DNA of 64,000 nt from NCBI GenBank assembly GCA_041690495.1, contig JAWLHE010000008.1, positions 186,001-250,000 of the forward strand, given 5' to 3'. A model generated the notes under the pieces. The model was given only the letters and a program-made list of their open reading frames with translations, was not told where the DNA came from and did no database searches. A program made the position numbers and the translations under genes. Origin of the DNA: DATAAP01 sp041690495 (GTDB lineage: Bacteria > Pseudomonadota > Alphaproteobacteria > CACIAM-22H2). Position 1 is the stretch's first letter, and every line of letters begins with the position of its first letter. Positions 38,425 to 46,775 of this stretch are shown here, in pieces.

Positions 38425-38520
38425 TCACAGCGCCCAGCGGACGGCAGCGGACATACCCAGGAGCAAGCCCGCGACGAAGGTCGCGGCATAGAACACGCGC
38501 AAGCTGAAACTGCTTGTCAT
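38425..38520 (-). CDS. 31-residue single-pass membrane protein, uncharacterised
   Basis: A very small gene on the minus strand. The protein reads MTSSFSLRVFYAATFVAG then LLLGMSAAVRWAL, i.e. a short polar N-terminus, one hydrophobic helix (about residues 9-27) and a short positively charged end. An excellent ribosome site (GGGAGGGG, 6-7 nt upstream of the ATG at 38520) and a promoter match (see 38558-38582) support a real gene. It is convergent with the HisKA_2 kinase gene (60-nt gap) and upstream of the ABC permease on the same strand. Function unknown; membrane stress or regulatory role is only a guess. Confidence 0.7.
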   Translation of the reverse strand: MTSSFSLRVFYAATFVAGLLLGMSAAVRWAL

Positions 38521-38557
38521 GGCTTACCCCTCCCTTGATTCGGCGTGGCGGGATAAG

Positions 38558-38582
38558 AACGTTACGCCGCAACGCTTGTTCC
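38558..38582 (-). promoter_or_regulatory. Predicted sigma-EcfG (general stress) promoter
   Basis: On the minus strand GGAAC (38582-38578) is followed after exactly 16 nt by CGTT (38561-38558), an exact match to the alphaproteobacterial consensus GGAAC-N16/17-CGTT. The predicted start site is about 30 nt before the ATG of the 31-residue gene, leaving room for its strong ribosome site. Confidence 0.75.
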
Positions 38583-38662
38583 TCCGACCGGAAAAAAACT
38601 CGCTGCAAGGCGGTTGTCTTGAAGGCGGGCACCCTGTGCGGCTTTATCGGTAGGGCAAGAGG

Positions 38663-39532
38663 TTAGCGACGGTTGCTGGTACGAGGGTCGAGGATTTCCT
38701 GGAGCGCGTCGCCGAGCAGGTTGCACGCGACGACGGTGAGCAGGATCAGCAGGCCCGGATAGACCGCCAGCATCGGCGCTGTCCAGATCACCTCCTGGGC
38801 ATTGGTCAGCATGTTGCCCCAGCTCGGCAGCGGCGGCTGGATACCGAGCCCGAGGAAGCTCAGGACCGATTCGAACAGGATGATCTGCCCCACCGCCAGC
38901 GTGGTCGCGACGATGATCGGCGACGCCGCATTGGGCAGGATGTGCAGCGCCATGACGCGCGCCGGCCGCGCGCCGAGCGCCACGGCGGCGCGGACGAAGT
39001 CGCGTGCCTTGAGGCTGAGCGTCGTCCCGCGCACCAGCCGCGCCACTGTCGTCCAGCCGACCAGGGCGGTGATGGCGACGATGCGGTACAGGCTGGCGTT
39101 CTCCGAGACGGCCAGTCCCGAGAGGCCGAGCTTCGACAGGTCGACGGCCGCGAGCACGATCAGGAGCGGCAGCAGCGGCAGGGCGATCACCCCGTCGGTG
39201 AGGCGCATCAGCACCGCGTCGAGCCGGCCGCCGAGATAGCCGGCGACCACGCCCACGAGCGTGCCGATCGCCGCCGCGATCACCGCGGCGACGAAGCCGA
39301 CGGTGAGCGACACGCGCCCGCCATAGAGGAGGCGCAGGAACACGTCGCGGCCGATCTCGTCGGTGCCGAGCGGATGCGCCGGCGAGGGCGGCTGGAACCG
39401 CTGCAGCAGGTCGGCCTCGTTGGCGTCGATGCCCATGAGCTGTTCGATCAGCGGCGCCGCGGCCGAGAGGACCACGAGCGCCGCGAGCACGATCGCGGCC
39501 GCAAGGACGAGCGGTCGGCCGCGCAGGCTCAT
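38663..39532 (-). CDS. ABC transporter permease, DppC-like (second system)
   Basis: A 289-residue inner-membrane permease. HPLGTDEIGRDVFLRLLYGGRVSLTVGF (DppC block), EAA-like loop FVRAAVALGARPARVMALHILPNAA and SVLSFLGLGIQPPLPSWGNML identify it. It is the last gene of a minus-strand run: hydroxypyruvate isomerase, two binding proteins, DppB-like, DppC-like. Its start overlaps the previous stop (ATGA). No ATPase gene accompanies the set. Confidence 0.92.
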   Translation of the reverse strand: MSLRGRPLVLAAAIVLAALVVLSAAAPLIEQLMGIDANEADLLQRFQPPSPAHPLGTDEIGRDVFLRLLYGGRVSLTVGFVAAVIAAAIGTLVGVVAGYLGGRLDAVLMRLTDGVIALPLLPLLIVLAAVDLSKLGLSGLAVSENASLYRIVAITALVGWTTVARLVRGTTLSLKARDFVRAAVALGARPARVMALHILPNAASPIIVATTLAVGQIILFESVLSFLGLGIQPPLPSWGNMLTNAQEVIWTAPMLAVYPGLLILLTVVACNLLGDALQEILDPRTSNRR

Positions 39533-40506
39533 CCGCTGCGGTCCTTCTCCGGCCCGCCGGCGAAACTGATGCGCGGGTCGAGCGCCACGTAAGCGAGGTC
39601 GGCGAGCAGATTGCCGACCAGCGTCAGCACGGTCGCGAACAGCAGGGTCACCAGCGCCAGATTGAAGTCGTTGCCCATCACCGCGTCGAAGATCAGCTTG
39701 CCCATGCCGGGATAGGCGAACATCGTCTCGGTGACGAGCGCTCCCGAAAACAGGCCGCCGAACGACAGCGCCATGATCGTCACGACCGGGATCATGGCGT
39801 TGCGCAGGGCATGGCCGAGCACCGTGCGCATGCGGCTGGCGCCCTTGGCGCGCGCGGTCCGCACGTAGTCGTGGCGCAACGCCTCGATCATCGCCGCGCG
39901 CATGTAGCGCGCATAGGCGCCGGCCTCGACGATGGCGAGCGTCATCACCGGCAGGATGAGGTGGCGGAGATGCTCGAGGAAGCCCGCTGGCCCGGTCGGC
40001 AGCCCGCTCGCCGGAAGCCAGCCCAGTATCACCGCGAACAGGATGATCATCATCAGCGCCAGCCAGAAGGTCGGCACCGAGATGGTGACGAAGCTGAAGA
40101 GATTTATGACGGTGTCCAGCGGGCGTCCGGGGCGCGTCGCCGCGACGATGCCGGCAGGCAGGCCGATGGCGAGCGCCACCAGGAACGCGGCGATCATCAG
40201 CGCTGCAGTGTTCGCAAGGCGCGGACCGATCACGTCGAGCACGGGGCGCGAGAAGCCGCGGCTGTAACCGAAATCGCCCTGCAGCGCCGCGCCCGCCCAG
40301 GCGGCGTAGCGCTCGAGCAGCGGCTGGTCGAGCCCGTAGATCCGGCGCAGCCGCTCTGCGTCGGCGCTGGTGAGCTGCGGGTTCGCGCTGATCATCAGGT
40401 CGATGGGATCTCCCGGCATCAGCCCGATCAGGCCGTAGATGACGAACGACATCGCCGCCACGACGATGACGCCCTGAAGTACGCGGTCGACGATGTAGCG
40501 GATCAT
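39529..40506 (-). CDS. ABC transporter permease, DppB-like (second system)
   Basis: A 325-residue inner-membrane permease: MIRYIVDRVLQGVIVVAAMSFVI first helix, RLANTAALMIAAFLVALAIGLPAG, EAA-like loop YVRTARAKGASRMRTVLGHALRNAMIPVV, ETMFAYPGMGKLIFDAVMGNDFNL. ATG 40506 is preferred because DppB proteins begin MxxYixRR; the frame extends 17 codons upstream to 40557, where the sequence is part of a palindromic repeat. A 153-nt gap with two repeats separates it from the binding protein gene. Confidence 0.92.
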   Translation of the reverse strand: MIRYIVDRVLQGVIVVAAMSFVIYGLIGLMPGDPIDLMISANPQLTSADAERLRRIYGLDQPLLERYAAWAGAALQGDFGYSRGFSRPVLDVIGPRLANTAALMIAAFLVALAIGLPAGIVAATRPGRPLDTVINLFSFVTISVPTFWLALMMIILFAVILGWLPASGLPTGPAGFLEHLRHLILPVMTLAIVEAGAYARYMRAAMIEALRHDYVRTARAKGASRMRTVLGHALRNAMIPVVTIMALSFGGLFSGALVTETMFAYPGMGKLIFDAVMGNDFNLALVTLLFATVLTLVGNLLADLAYVALDPRISFAGGPEKDRSG

Positions 40507-40550
40507 GGCGGATTGCGGTGCGGCATCTGGGGCAGGGCCCGTGGCATCGG

Positions 40551-40581
40551 ACCTCATGTTTCGACAAGCTCAACATGAGGT
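40551..40581. repeat. Palindromic repeat with TCGACAAGCTC core, copy 1
   Basis: ACCTCATGTT (40551-40560) and AACATGAGGT (40572-40581) are a perfect 10-bp inverted repeat around the core TCGACAAGCTC. It lies between the second binding-protein gene and the DppB-like permease gene, 20 nt from another copy in the opposite orientation. Confidence 0.75.
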
Positions 40582-40600
40582 CCTCGAACCGACCTCGCGA

Positions 40601-40631
40601 TCCTCATTCTGAGCTTGTCGAAGGATGAGGA
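40601..40631. repeat. Palindromic repeat with TCGACAAGCTC core, copy 2 (inverted)
   Basis: TCCTCAT (40601-40607) and ATGAGGA (40625-40631) form arms around GAGCTTGTCGA, the reverse complement of the core in copy 1. A related degenerate stretch (TCCTCATCCTGATCCTGTCGAAGGAC) occurs near 21510 beside another binding-protein/permease gap. Confidence 0.7.
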
Positions 40632-40659
40632 TGGAAGCGCGCTTAATCCAGCGGAAAAA

Positions 40660-42312
40660 TCACGGCCGCATGCGCCAGTTCTCGACCCACAGGGTGCTGA
40701 CGCCCTGGTGGCCCGTCGGCGCCACGCCGTCGAGCCATTTCGGCATGATGTAGGGATCGGTGCGGAAATAGAGCGGCAGGGCCGGCAGCAGCGCGGCGTA
40801 GCGGTGCTGCAGCGCACGCCACAGGACACGGCGCGGCGAGGGATCGAGCGTCGCTTCGATCCGCTCGATCAGCGAATCGGTTTCGGCGTCGCCGAGGCCG
40901 GCGCGGTTCTGGCCGGCGAAACCGTTGTCCGCGGTGGGGATCTGGCCGGAATGCAGGAAGCCGCGGGCATTGCCCTCGGGCGCCGAGAACGAGAAGTACA
41001 TCGCCATCGTGAACTTGCGCTGGCGCATGCTGTCGCCGATCAGCACGCGCGCCGGCTCGTTGCGCAGCCGCACTTCGATGCCGGTCTTGCGCCACTGGCT
41101 CTGCAGCACCTGCTGGACGAGGCGGCGCGTGCTGTCCTCGGTCGTGGTCAGGAGTTCGAGCGACAGCGTCTCGCCGGCCGCGTTCCGGCGAACCTTGCCC
41201 TGGAGCGTCCATCCCGCGGATTCGAGCAGGGCCGCAGCCCTGGCCGGATCGAAGCGATAGGACGGCACGTCCGCGGCGGCGATCCTGTCGAGCGGGCTGA
41301 CGAAGGAATGCGCCACCTTCTGCTTGCCGGCGAAGAGCTGCCTGCTCAGCGCCTCGCGGTCGATCGCATGGAGCAGGGCCCGGCGCACGCGCGGATCTTC
41401 CAGGGCCGGATGGTCGAGATTGAGCGGGATGTGCTCGTATTTGAGGCCGGGCTTGTAGAGGATGTCGAAGCGGCCGGGGTGGCGCTTCTCCAGCGCCAAC
41501 GCCTGGTCGAGTGTCAGGCCGAGCTCGCCCGGGATGTAGTCGATGGCGCCCGACAGCAGGTTGGCCTCGAGCGCGGCGCTGTTCTCCACGACGCGGACGA
41601 CGATGCGCCGGAAATGCGGCGCGGCGCCGTACCAGGTCGGATTGCGCTCGAGCGTTATGTGTGAGCCGGGCTTCACCTCGGCGATGCGATAGGGGCCGAA
41701 ATGCAGGCCCTTGTCGGTCGGGTCGGTATCGAAGGCGGTGCGCTGCCGATAGGTTCCGGGATCGGCGAAGCGCTCGGCCTCGACATGCGCCGGCAGCAGC
41801 TCGAAATCGTTGATCGCGTTGTAGTCGTAGCGTGCGCGCTCGAAATGGAGCGTGAAGGTCCTGTCGTCGGCGATGTCGATCGCGACGATGCGACGGAAGA
41901 ACTCGCCCGCGCCGATCGCGGTATGCGGGTGGCGTCCGACCTCCCAGGTGAATTTGACGTCCTTCGTCGTCACCGGCACGCCGTCGCCCCATGTCGCCCC
42001 CGGGTGGATCGTATAGGTGACCGCGATGCCGTCGCGCCCGTCCTTCGCGATCGGCTTCGCCCCGCCATTGGCGATGGTCGGCAGCTCGGTGCAGAGCAGG
42101 CAGATCAGCTTCCAGTCCTGGTCGTACGCGGTGAACGGCCGCCGCGTCATCGCCAGCACATAGGACTTGGCGAGCAGCGGGTCGAATCCCGGATGCAGCG
42201 TCGACGGGAACTGCGTGATGCCGATGACGAGCTCGTCCTTCGCCGCCGCCGGCCGCGCGAAAAGAACGAGCAGTGCGGCGAGGGCCGCGGCGACGCCCCG
42301 CGCCTTGTGCAT
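40660..42312 (-). CDS. ABC transporter substrate-binding protein, family 5 (SBP 1)
   Basis: A 550-residue exported protein with a Sec signal peptide (ALAALLVLFARPAAA, cleavage about residue 24). The mature part starts KDELVIGITQFPSTLHP and includes TWGDGVPVTTKDVKFTWEVG, FGPYRIAEVKPGSHITLERNP and VRRALLHAIDREALSRQLF, characteristic of peptide/opine/nickel family 5 binding proteins. Two closely spaced cysteines lie early (LICLLCTELPT). It is a tandem paralogue of the gene before it (start and stop share one base pair). Delivers substrate to the DppB/DppC-like permeases. Confidence 0.92.
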   Translation of the reverse strand: MHKARGVAAALAALLVLFARPAAAKDELVIGITQFPSTLHPGFDPLLAKSYVLAMTRRPFTAYDQDWKLICLLCTELPTIANGGAKPIAKDGRDGIAVTYTIHPGATWGDGVPVTTKDVKFTWEVGRHPHTAIGAGEFFRRIVAIDIADDRTFTLHFERARYDYNAINDFELLPAHVEAERFADPGTYRQRTAFDTDPTDKGLHFGPYRIAEVKPGSHITLERNPTWYGAAPHFRRIVVRVVENSAALEANLLSGAIDYIPGELGLTLDQALALEKRHPGRFDILYKPGLKYEHIPLNLDHPALEDPRVRRALLHAIDREALSRQLFAGKQKVAHSFVSPLDRIAAADVPSYRFDPARAAALLESAGWTLQGKVRRNAAGETLSLELLTTTEDSTRRLVQQVLQSQWRKTGIEVRLRNEPARVLIGDSMRQRKFTMAMYFSFSAPEGNARGFLHSGQIPTADNGFAGQNRAGLGDAETDSLIERIEATLDPSPRRVLWRALQHRYAALLPALPLYFRTDPYIMPKWLDGVAPTGHQGVSTLWVENWRMRP

Positions 42313-43979
42313 CAGGACCGCGGCCGCCAGGTCTCGACCCACATGGTGGTCGGCACCAGGTGGCCGGTCGGCTCGATGCCGGTCAGCCATTTGGGAACGA
42401 TATAGGAGTCGGCGCGGAAATAGAGCGGCAGGACCGGCAGCTCCTCGACATAGATTTCCTGGAGCCTGTGCCACAGCGCCTTGCGCTTGTCGCGGTCGAG
42501 TTCGACCTCGATCGCGTCGATCAGCCTGTCCGCTTCGGCATTGCGGAAGCCGGGATAGTTCTGGCCGGAGAAACCGTTCTCGGGCCGCGGAATCTCGCCG
42601 GAATGGAGCAGGAGGCGCGGCAGCGACTCCGGCGCGCTGATCCACGCATACATCGCCATGCCGGTGAACTGGCGCTGGCGCATCGTCTGGCCGAAGAACA
42701 CGCGGGCCGGCTCGTTGCGGATTCGCACGTCGATCCCGAGCTTGCGCCACTGGCTCTGCAGCACCTGCTGCACCGTCTCGCGCGAGCGGTTGCCGGCCGT
42801 GGTCATCAGCTCGACCGTCAGCCGTTCGCCCGTCGCGTTGTGGCGGAACCCGTCGCGCATCGCGTTCCAGCCCGCCTCGTCGAGCAGCGCTGCGGCGCGC
42901 TTCGGGTCGGCGCGGTATTTCGGCAGGTCCTCGGCGGCGATCCAGTCGAGCGGGCTGACAAAGGAGTGCGCCGCCGGCTGTTTGCCCTGGAAGAGCTGTT
43001 TACTGATCGCGTCGCGGTCGAGCGCAAGGATCAGGGCATGCCGCACGCGCCGGTCCTCCAGCACTGCGCTGTCGAGGTTCATGTCGATGTGCTCGTAGAT
43101 CAGCCCGGCCTTGTAGAACACGTCGAAGCGTGCGCCGTGCCGCTTCTCGAACGCCAGCGCCTGGTCGAGCGTCAGGCCGAGCTCGCCGGCGACGTAGTCG
43201 ATGCCGCCGGACAGCAGGTTCGCCTCCAGCGCCGCAGTGTTCTCGATAGTCCGCACCGTGATCCTGCGGAAATGGGGCTTGGCGCCGGACCAGTGCCGGT
43301 TCGGCTCCAGCACGACGTGCGATCCCGGGGCGGTCTGTGAAATGCGGTAGGGACCGTTATAGAGGCCGGGATTGGTGGTGTCTGTGTCGTAGAGCGTGCG
43401 CTTCTTGTAGTTCTCCGGCTCGGCGAAGGCGGCGCGCTCGAGATGCGCCGGCATCGGGTCGAAGGAATAGATCGCGGCGGCATTGAAGGTCAGCCTGTTG
43501 GCGTGGACGGTGAAATTCCGGTCGTCATGCACCTCGATCTTCGTCACGCGCCGGTAGTACTCGCCGCCGTCGATGGCGCTCTGCGGGTGCTTGCCGAGTT
43601 CCCACGCGAACACGACGTCGTCGCTTGTGACGGGCCTGCCGTCGCCCCAATTCGCGTCGGGCCTGATGGTGAAGCGGATCTCCGCGCCCTTGCCGCCGCC
43701 CGCCAGGTCGACCGGCTTGAGCCGGCCGTTCTCGATGGTCGGAACCTCGGTGCACAGCACGCAGGCGAGCTTCCACTCGTGGTCGTAGATGACCAGCGGC
43801 CGGCGGACCATTGCCAGGATGTAGGACTTCGCCATCATCGCGTCGATGCTCGGATTGAACGTCGACGGGTATTGCGTGATGCCGATCGTCAGCTCGTTCT
43901 TGGCGCGGGCAGGGGACGGGGCGAACGAAACGGCGACGATCAGGAGCAGGGCAAGCTTAAGCAGGCGGGATCGGCTCAT
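42312..43979 (-). CDS. ABC transporter substrate-binding protein, family 5 (SBP 2)
   Basis: A 555-residue exported protein with signal peptide (LALLLIVAVSFAPSPARA, cleavage about residue 26). The mature part starts KNELTIGITQYPSTFNP; later VVFAWELGKHP, YNGPYRISQTAPGSHVVLEPN and VRHALILALDRDAISKQLF match SBP 1 position by position. Cysteine pair again early (ACVLCTEVPT). A tandem duplication of the binding protein therefore serves one permease pair, presumably widening substrate range. The start overlaps the hydroxypyruvate isomerase stop (ATGA). Confidence 0.92.
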   Translation of the reverse strand: MSRSRLLKLALLLIVAVSFAPSPARAKNELTIGITQYPSTFNPSIDAMMAKSYILAMVRRPLVIYDHEWKLACVLCTEVPTIENGRLKPVDLAGGGKGAEIRFTIRPDANWGDGRPVTSDDVVFAWELGKHPQSAIDGGEYYRRVTKIEVHDDRNFTVHANRLTFNAAAIYSFDPMPAHLERAAFAEPENYKKRTLYDTDTTNPGLYNGPYRISQTAPGSHVVLEPNRHWSGAKPHFRRITVRTIENTAALEANLLSGGIDYVAGELGLTLDQALAFEKRHGARFDVFYKAGLIYEHIDMNLDSAVLEDRRVRHALILALDRDAISKQLFQGKQPAAHSFVSPLDWIAAEDLPKYRADPKRAAALLDEAGWNAMRDGFRHNATGERLTVELMTTAGNRSRETVQQVLQSQWRKLGIDVRIRNEPARVFFGQTMRQRQFTGMAMYAWISAPESLPRLLLHSGEIPRPENGFSGQNYPGFRNAEADRLIDAIEVELDRDKRKALWHRLQEIYVEELPVLPLYFRADSYIVPKWLTGIEPTGHLVPTTMWVETWRPRS

Positions 43980-44782
43980 GCCGGTACTTTATGAGGATCG
44001 GCGTCGCTGCGCCACGGCGCGAACCAGGCGAGACTTTCGGCCGTATTTGCGCGCGGCCGGTACTCGGCGCCGACCCATCCGGCGTAGCCCAGCCGGTCCA
44101 GCGCCGCGAAGACGTTGGCGAAGTTGATCTCGCCCGTGCCCGGCTCGTGCCGGCCCGGCGTGTCGGCGAACTGGACATGGCCGATGCGCGCCTTCAGCCG
44201 CTCGATGGTCGCGATCAGGTCGCCGTGCATGATCTGCATATGGTACAGGTCGTACTGCAGCGCTGCGTTGGCGGCGCCGGCCTCGTCGATCACGCCGACG
44301 GTCTCGTCCGGATCGTGCAGGAAGAACCCCGGAACGTCGCGCGTGTTGATCGCCTCGAGGCACACCGTCACGCCGAGCGGCGCCACCGCCGCCGCCGCGT
44401 AATGCAGGTTCTCGGCCAGTGTCTTGCGCGCGGTGTCGCGATCGACGCCCGCGCCGGGCACGCCGGCGAGCAGGTTGATGCGCTTGCAGCCGAGACGCTC
44501 GGCATAGCGCCGGCCCTCTGCGACGCCGGCGCGGAATTCTCCGACGCGCGACGGCAGCGCGCCCAGGCCGCGATCGCCCTTCTGCGCGTCGCCCGCCGGG
44601 AAGTTGATCAGCGCCACCTCGACGCCGGCGTTCTCGACCGCGCGCGCGAAGTCTTCGAGCGGAACGACGTACGGAAACTGCACCTCGATCGCCGCGAAGC
44701 CCGCCGCCCTGGCTGCCGCCGGCCGCTCGAGCAGCGGCAGTTCGGCGAACAGCATTGAGATGTTGGCGCAGAAGCGGGGCAT
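43976..44782 (-). CDS. hyi: Hydroxypyruvate isomerase family protein
   Basis: A 268-residue TIM-barrel (AP endonuclease-2 superfamily) protein. Family blocks: FCANISMLFAELPLLERPAAARAAGFAAIEVQFPY, VALINFPAGDAQKGDRGLGALP, INLLAGVPG, VCLEAINTRDVPGFFL, YDLYHMQIMHGDLI and HVQFADTPGRHEPGTGEINF, the typical metal-binding/catalytic stretches. It would interconvert hydroxypyruvate and tartronate semialdehyde (glyoxylate/glycerate metabolism); related enzymes act on other ketoses. Start at 44782 sits behind GGAGGATAAGGGGGG. Gene overlaps the SBP 2 start, so expression is linked to the ABC import genes. Confidence 0.87.
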   Translation of the reverse strand: MPRFCANISMLFAELPLLERPAAARAAGFAAIEVQFPYVVPLEDFARAVENAGVEVALINFPAGDAQKGDRGLGALPSRVGEFRAGVAEGRRYAERLGCKRINLLAGVPGAGVDRDTARKTLAENLHYAAAAVAPLGVTVCLEAINTRDVPGFFLHDPDETVGVIDEAGAANAALQYDLYHMQIMHGDLIATIERLKARIGHVQFADTPGRHEPGTGEINFANVFAALDRLGYAGWVGAEYRPRANTAESLAWFAPWRSDADPHKVPA

Positions 44783-44881
44783 GTGTCCCCCCTTATCCTC
44801 CCGACGCTTCGCGTCGGCGACGCCGATTGACATCGCCTTCTCCCCGTCGGGCAGAAGGGTTCTCCAGCGCGTGCCTCCCAC

Positions 44882-44904
44882 CCCTCTCCCCAACCGCGAG
44901 AGGG
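44882..44904. repeat. Palindromic intergenic repeat (CCCTCTCC type), copy 3
   Basis: CCCTCTC (44882-44888) and GAGAGGG (44898-44904) pair around a 9-nt loop, followed by CAGGGCGAGGG. It lies between pyrE and hydroxypyruvate isomerase, and matches the family at 5287 and 21577. Confidence 0.6.
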
Positions 44905-44935
44905 CAGGGCGAGGGGGAAGGGAAAATCTCCCGTC

Positions 44936-45619
44936 TCACGCCTCCGCCTTCTCGGCGCCGATGCCGCCATGGGCGGCCGACCATTCGGCCGGGCGCTCGA
45001 GGAAGCTGCGCACCTCCTTGAGGTCCTTCGCCGCGAAGTACTTCTCCTGCTCGGCGAGCTCGAGCACGTCCCACCACGTCGCGAGCGCATGCAGCTTGAC
45101 GCCCGCGGCCGCCATGGTCTCGAGGCTTTGCGGGAAGATGCCGTAATGGAACACGACGAAGGCGTGCTTCACCTCAGCGCCGGCATCGGTCAGGCCCTTG
45201 ATGAAGTGGATCTTGCTCTTGCCGTCGGTGGCAAGGTCCTCGACCAGCAGGACGCGGGCGCCGGGTCTGAGATCGCCCTCGATCAGCGCGTTGCGGCCGA
45301 AACCCTTCGGCTTCTTGCGCACGTACAGCATCGGCAGATGCATGCGGTCGGCGATCCAGGCGGAGTAGGGAATGCCGGCGGTCTCGCCGCCCGCGACCGC
45401 GTCGATCGCGTCGAAGCCGGCGCCGCGCTCGATCGTCTCGACCGCCATGTCCATCAGCTTCCTGCGCGCATGCGGGAAGGAGATGAGCTTGCGGCAGTCG
45501 ATATAGGTGGGGCTGGCCCAGCCCGAGGTGAAGATGAACGGCTTGCTCGGGTTGAACAGGACGGCCTTGGTCTCGATCAGGATGCGGGCGGTGGTGCGGG
45601 CGATCTCGGCAGGACTCAT
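44936..45619 (-). CDS. pyrE: Orotate phosphoribosyltransferase
   Basis: A 227-residue cytosolic enzyme joining orotate to PRPP to give orotidine 5'-phosphate (pyrimidine synthesis). Seen: FIFTSGWASPTYIDCRKLI, AGGETAGIPYSAWIADRM, YVRKKPKGFGRNALIEG and the PRPP-binding VLLVEDLATDGKSKIHFI. The sequence form is the alphaproteobacterial type (EDLATDGKS in place of DDVxTTG). ATG 45619 is the first in frame with the N-terminal AEIARTTARILIET. It is on the same strand as hydroxypyruvate isomerase, upstream of it, but a 153-nt gap with a repeat intervenes. Confidence 0.95.
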   Translation of the reverse strand: MSPAEIARTTARILIETKAVLFNPSKPFIFTSGWASPTYIDCRKLISFPHARRKLMDMAVETIERGAGFDAIDAVAGGETAGIPYSAWIADRMHLPMLYVRKKPKGFGRNALIEGDLRPGARVLLVEDLATDGKSKIHFIKGLTDAGAEVKHAFVVFHYGIFPQSLETMAAAGVKLHALATWWDVLELAEQEKYFAAKDLKEVRSFLERPAEWSAAHGGIGAEKAEA

Positions 45620-45687
45620 CGGCGGCGGACTCCTCTGGAACTGCCCGCTTGTTTATGGCCAACACGGCCCTGCGGCAATTGCTTTGA

Positions 45688-46203
45688 TCAGGCGCCGAGG
45701 CCGAGCGCGAGCTGCGGCTCGCGGCGGCCGCACTGCCTCCGCTCGAACTCCAGCAACGCCTGCTTCAGCGGCAGTCCGCCGCCGTAGCCGGTGAGGGTGC
45801 CGTCGGCGCCGATGACGCGGTGGCAGGGAATGATCAATGCGATGGGGTTGGCGCCGTTGGCCTGGCCGACCGCGCGCGATGCCCCGGGCTGGCCGACCCG
45901 CTCGGCCAGTGTCGCGTAGCTGATGGTTTCGCCGTAGGGGATCTGCAGAAGCTGGTCCCACACCGCGCGCTGGAACGGTGTGCCCGCCGGCGCCAGCGGC
46001 AGCTCGAAAACGCGCCGCTTCCCGGAACAGTATTCGTCCACCTGGCGTGCCACGTCGCTGATCGCGTCGTTGTTCCAGGTGAGCTGGTCCTCCGGCGTCT
46101 CGTGCGCCTGCCCGTCGAGCGCGAACTCGCACAGCGCGCCCGCCTCGTCGACCACGGCGAACGCCTGCCCGAAGGGTGTCGCGAAGCGTCCTGCGTATCT
46201 CAT
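45688..46203 (-). CDS. ogt: Methylated-DNA--[protein]-cysteine S-methyltransferase
   Basis: A 171-residue DNA-repair protein that moves the methyl of O6-methylguanine to its own cysteine. The active site IIPCHRVIG is at residues 124-132 (Cys127); YGETISYATLAERVGQPGASRAVGQANGANP is the DNA-binding/arginine-finger region, and GYGGGLPLKQALLEFE the C-terminal block. The ATG at 46203 has GGAGG five nt upstream; the frame continues 10 codons further. It is downstream of nothing on its strand and may be transcribed with pyrE (68-nt gap). Confidence 0.94.
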   Translation of the reverse strand: MRYAGRFATPFGQAFAVVDEAGALCEFALDGQAHETPEDQLTWNNDAISDVARQVDEYCSGKRRVFELPLAPAGTPFQRAVWDQLLQIPYGETISYATLAERVGQPGASRAVGQANGANPIALIIPCHRVIGADGTLTGYGGGLPLKQALLEFERRQCGRREPQLALGLGA

Positions 46204-46387
46204 GACCGCCTCCGTTCGCGAGAAATTTACCAAAACTTTGCCGATAGCGCCATCGCGTCAATCGCCACTCTTCTTACTGTTTCTACTGTGGTGCGGGGGG
46301 ATACGCCGGAAAAGCGGCGCCGGCCTTTCCATATCATTAAGAAAGATCGGGTGGAATGGCGGGATCAATGTGCTCAGGAGAACGGCG

Positions 46388-46666
46388 ATGAGCAAGCCAC
46401 AGATCGAGATCGGCCAGGTCTACGAGAAGGTCGGCGCACCGCGGCCGCAATGGCGCGTCGCCAAGATCATCCAGCATCGCGAAGGCCCGCATGCGCTGCT
46501 CGTCAGCCTCGAGGATCCGACGCGCCAGATCACGCTTGCCGCGGACGTGCTGCTCGACACGCGTATGGCGACGCGTGTCGCCGACTTCATGGAGCCGCCC
46601 AAGGACGTCAAGCCCTGGGACCTCGAGACCGCGACCGCGAAGCCGGCGCCGGTTCGCGCCGCGTAG
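46388..46666 (+). CDS. Small conserved hypothetical protein
   Basis: A 92-residue soluble protein, beginning MSKPQIEIGQVYEKVGAPRPQWRVAKII and continuing EGPHALLVSLEDPTRQITLAADVLLD, a pattern like small beta-barrel (SH3-like) proteins that keep a VGQVWxxV...WxV start. The tail (PPKDVKPWDLE) is polar and the end Ala/Pro-rich. No enzyme motif. The ATG at 46388 has a clear GGAG site 7-8 nt before. Divergent from ogt (184-nt gap). Function unknown. Confidence 0.7.
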   Translation: MSKPQIEIGQVYEKVGAPRPQWRVAKIIQHREGPHALLVSLEDPTRQITLAADVLLDTRMATRVADFMEPPKDVKPWDLETATAKPAPVRAA

Positions 46667-46775
46667 CGTCGCGCGGGCCGGATCGTGCCGAGGCCGGTTT
46701 GCGATCGGCCCCTGCCAGTTCGTTCTCGCGTAGAGGCGGGTCTCAGATCCGCCTCTCGTGCTGACTATCCGCCGT

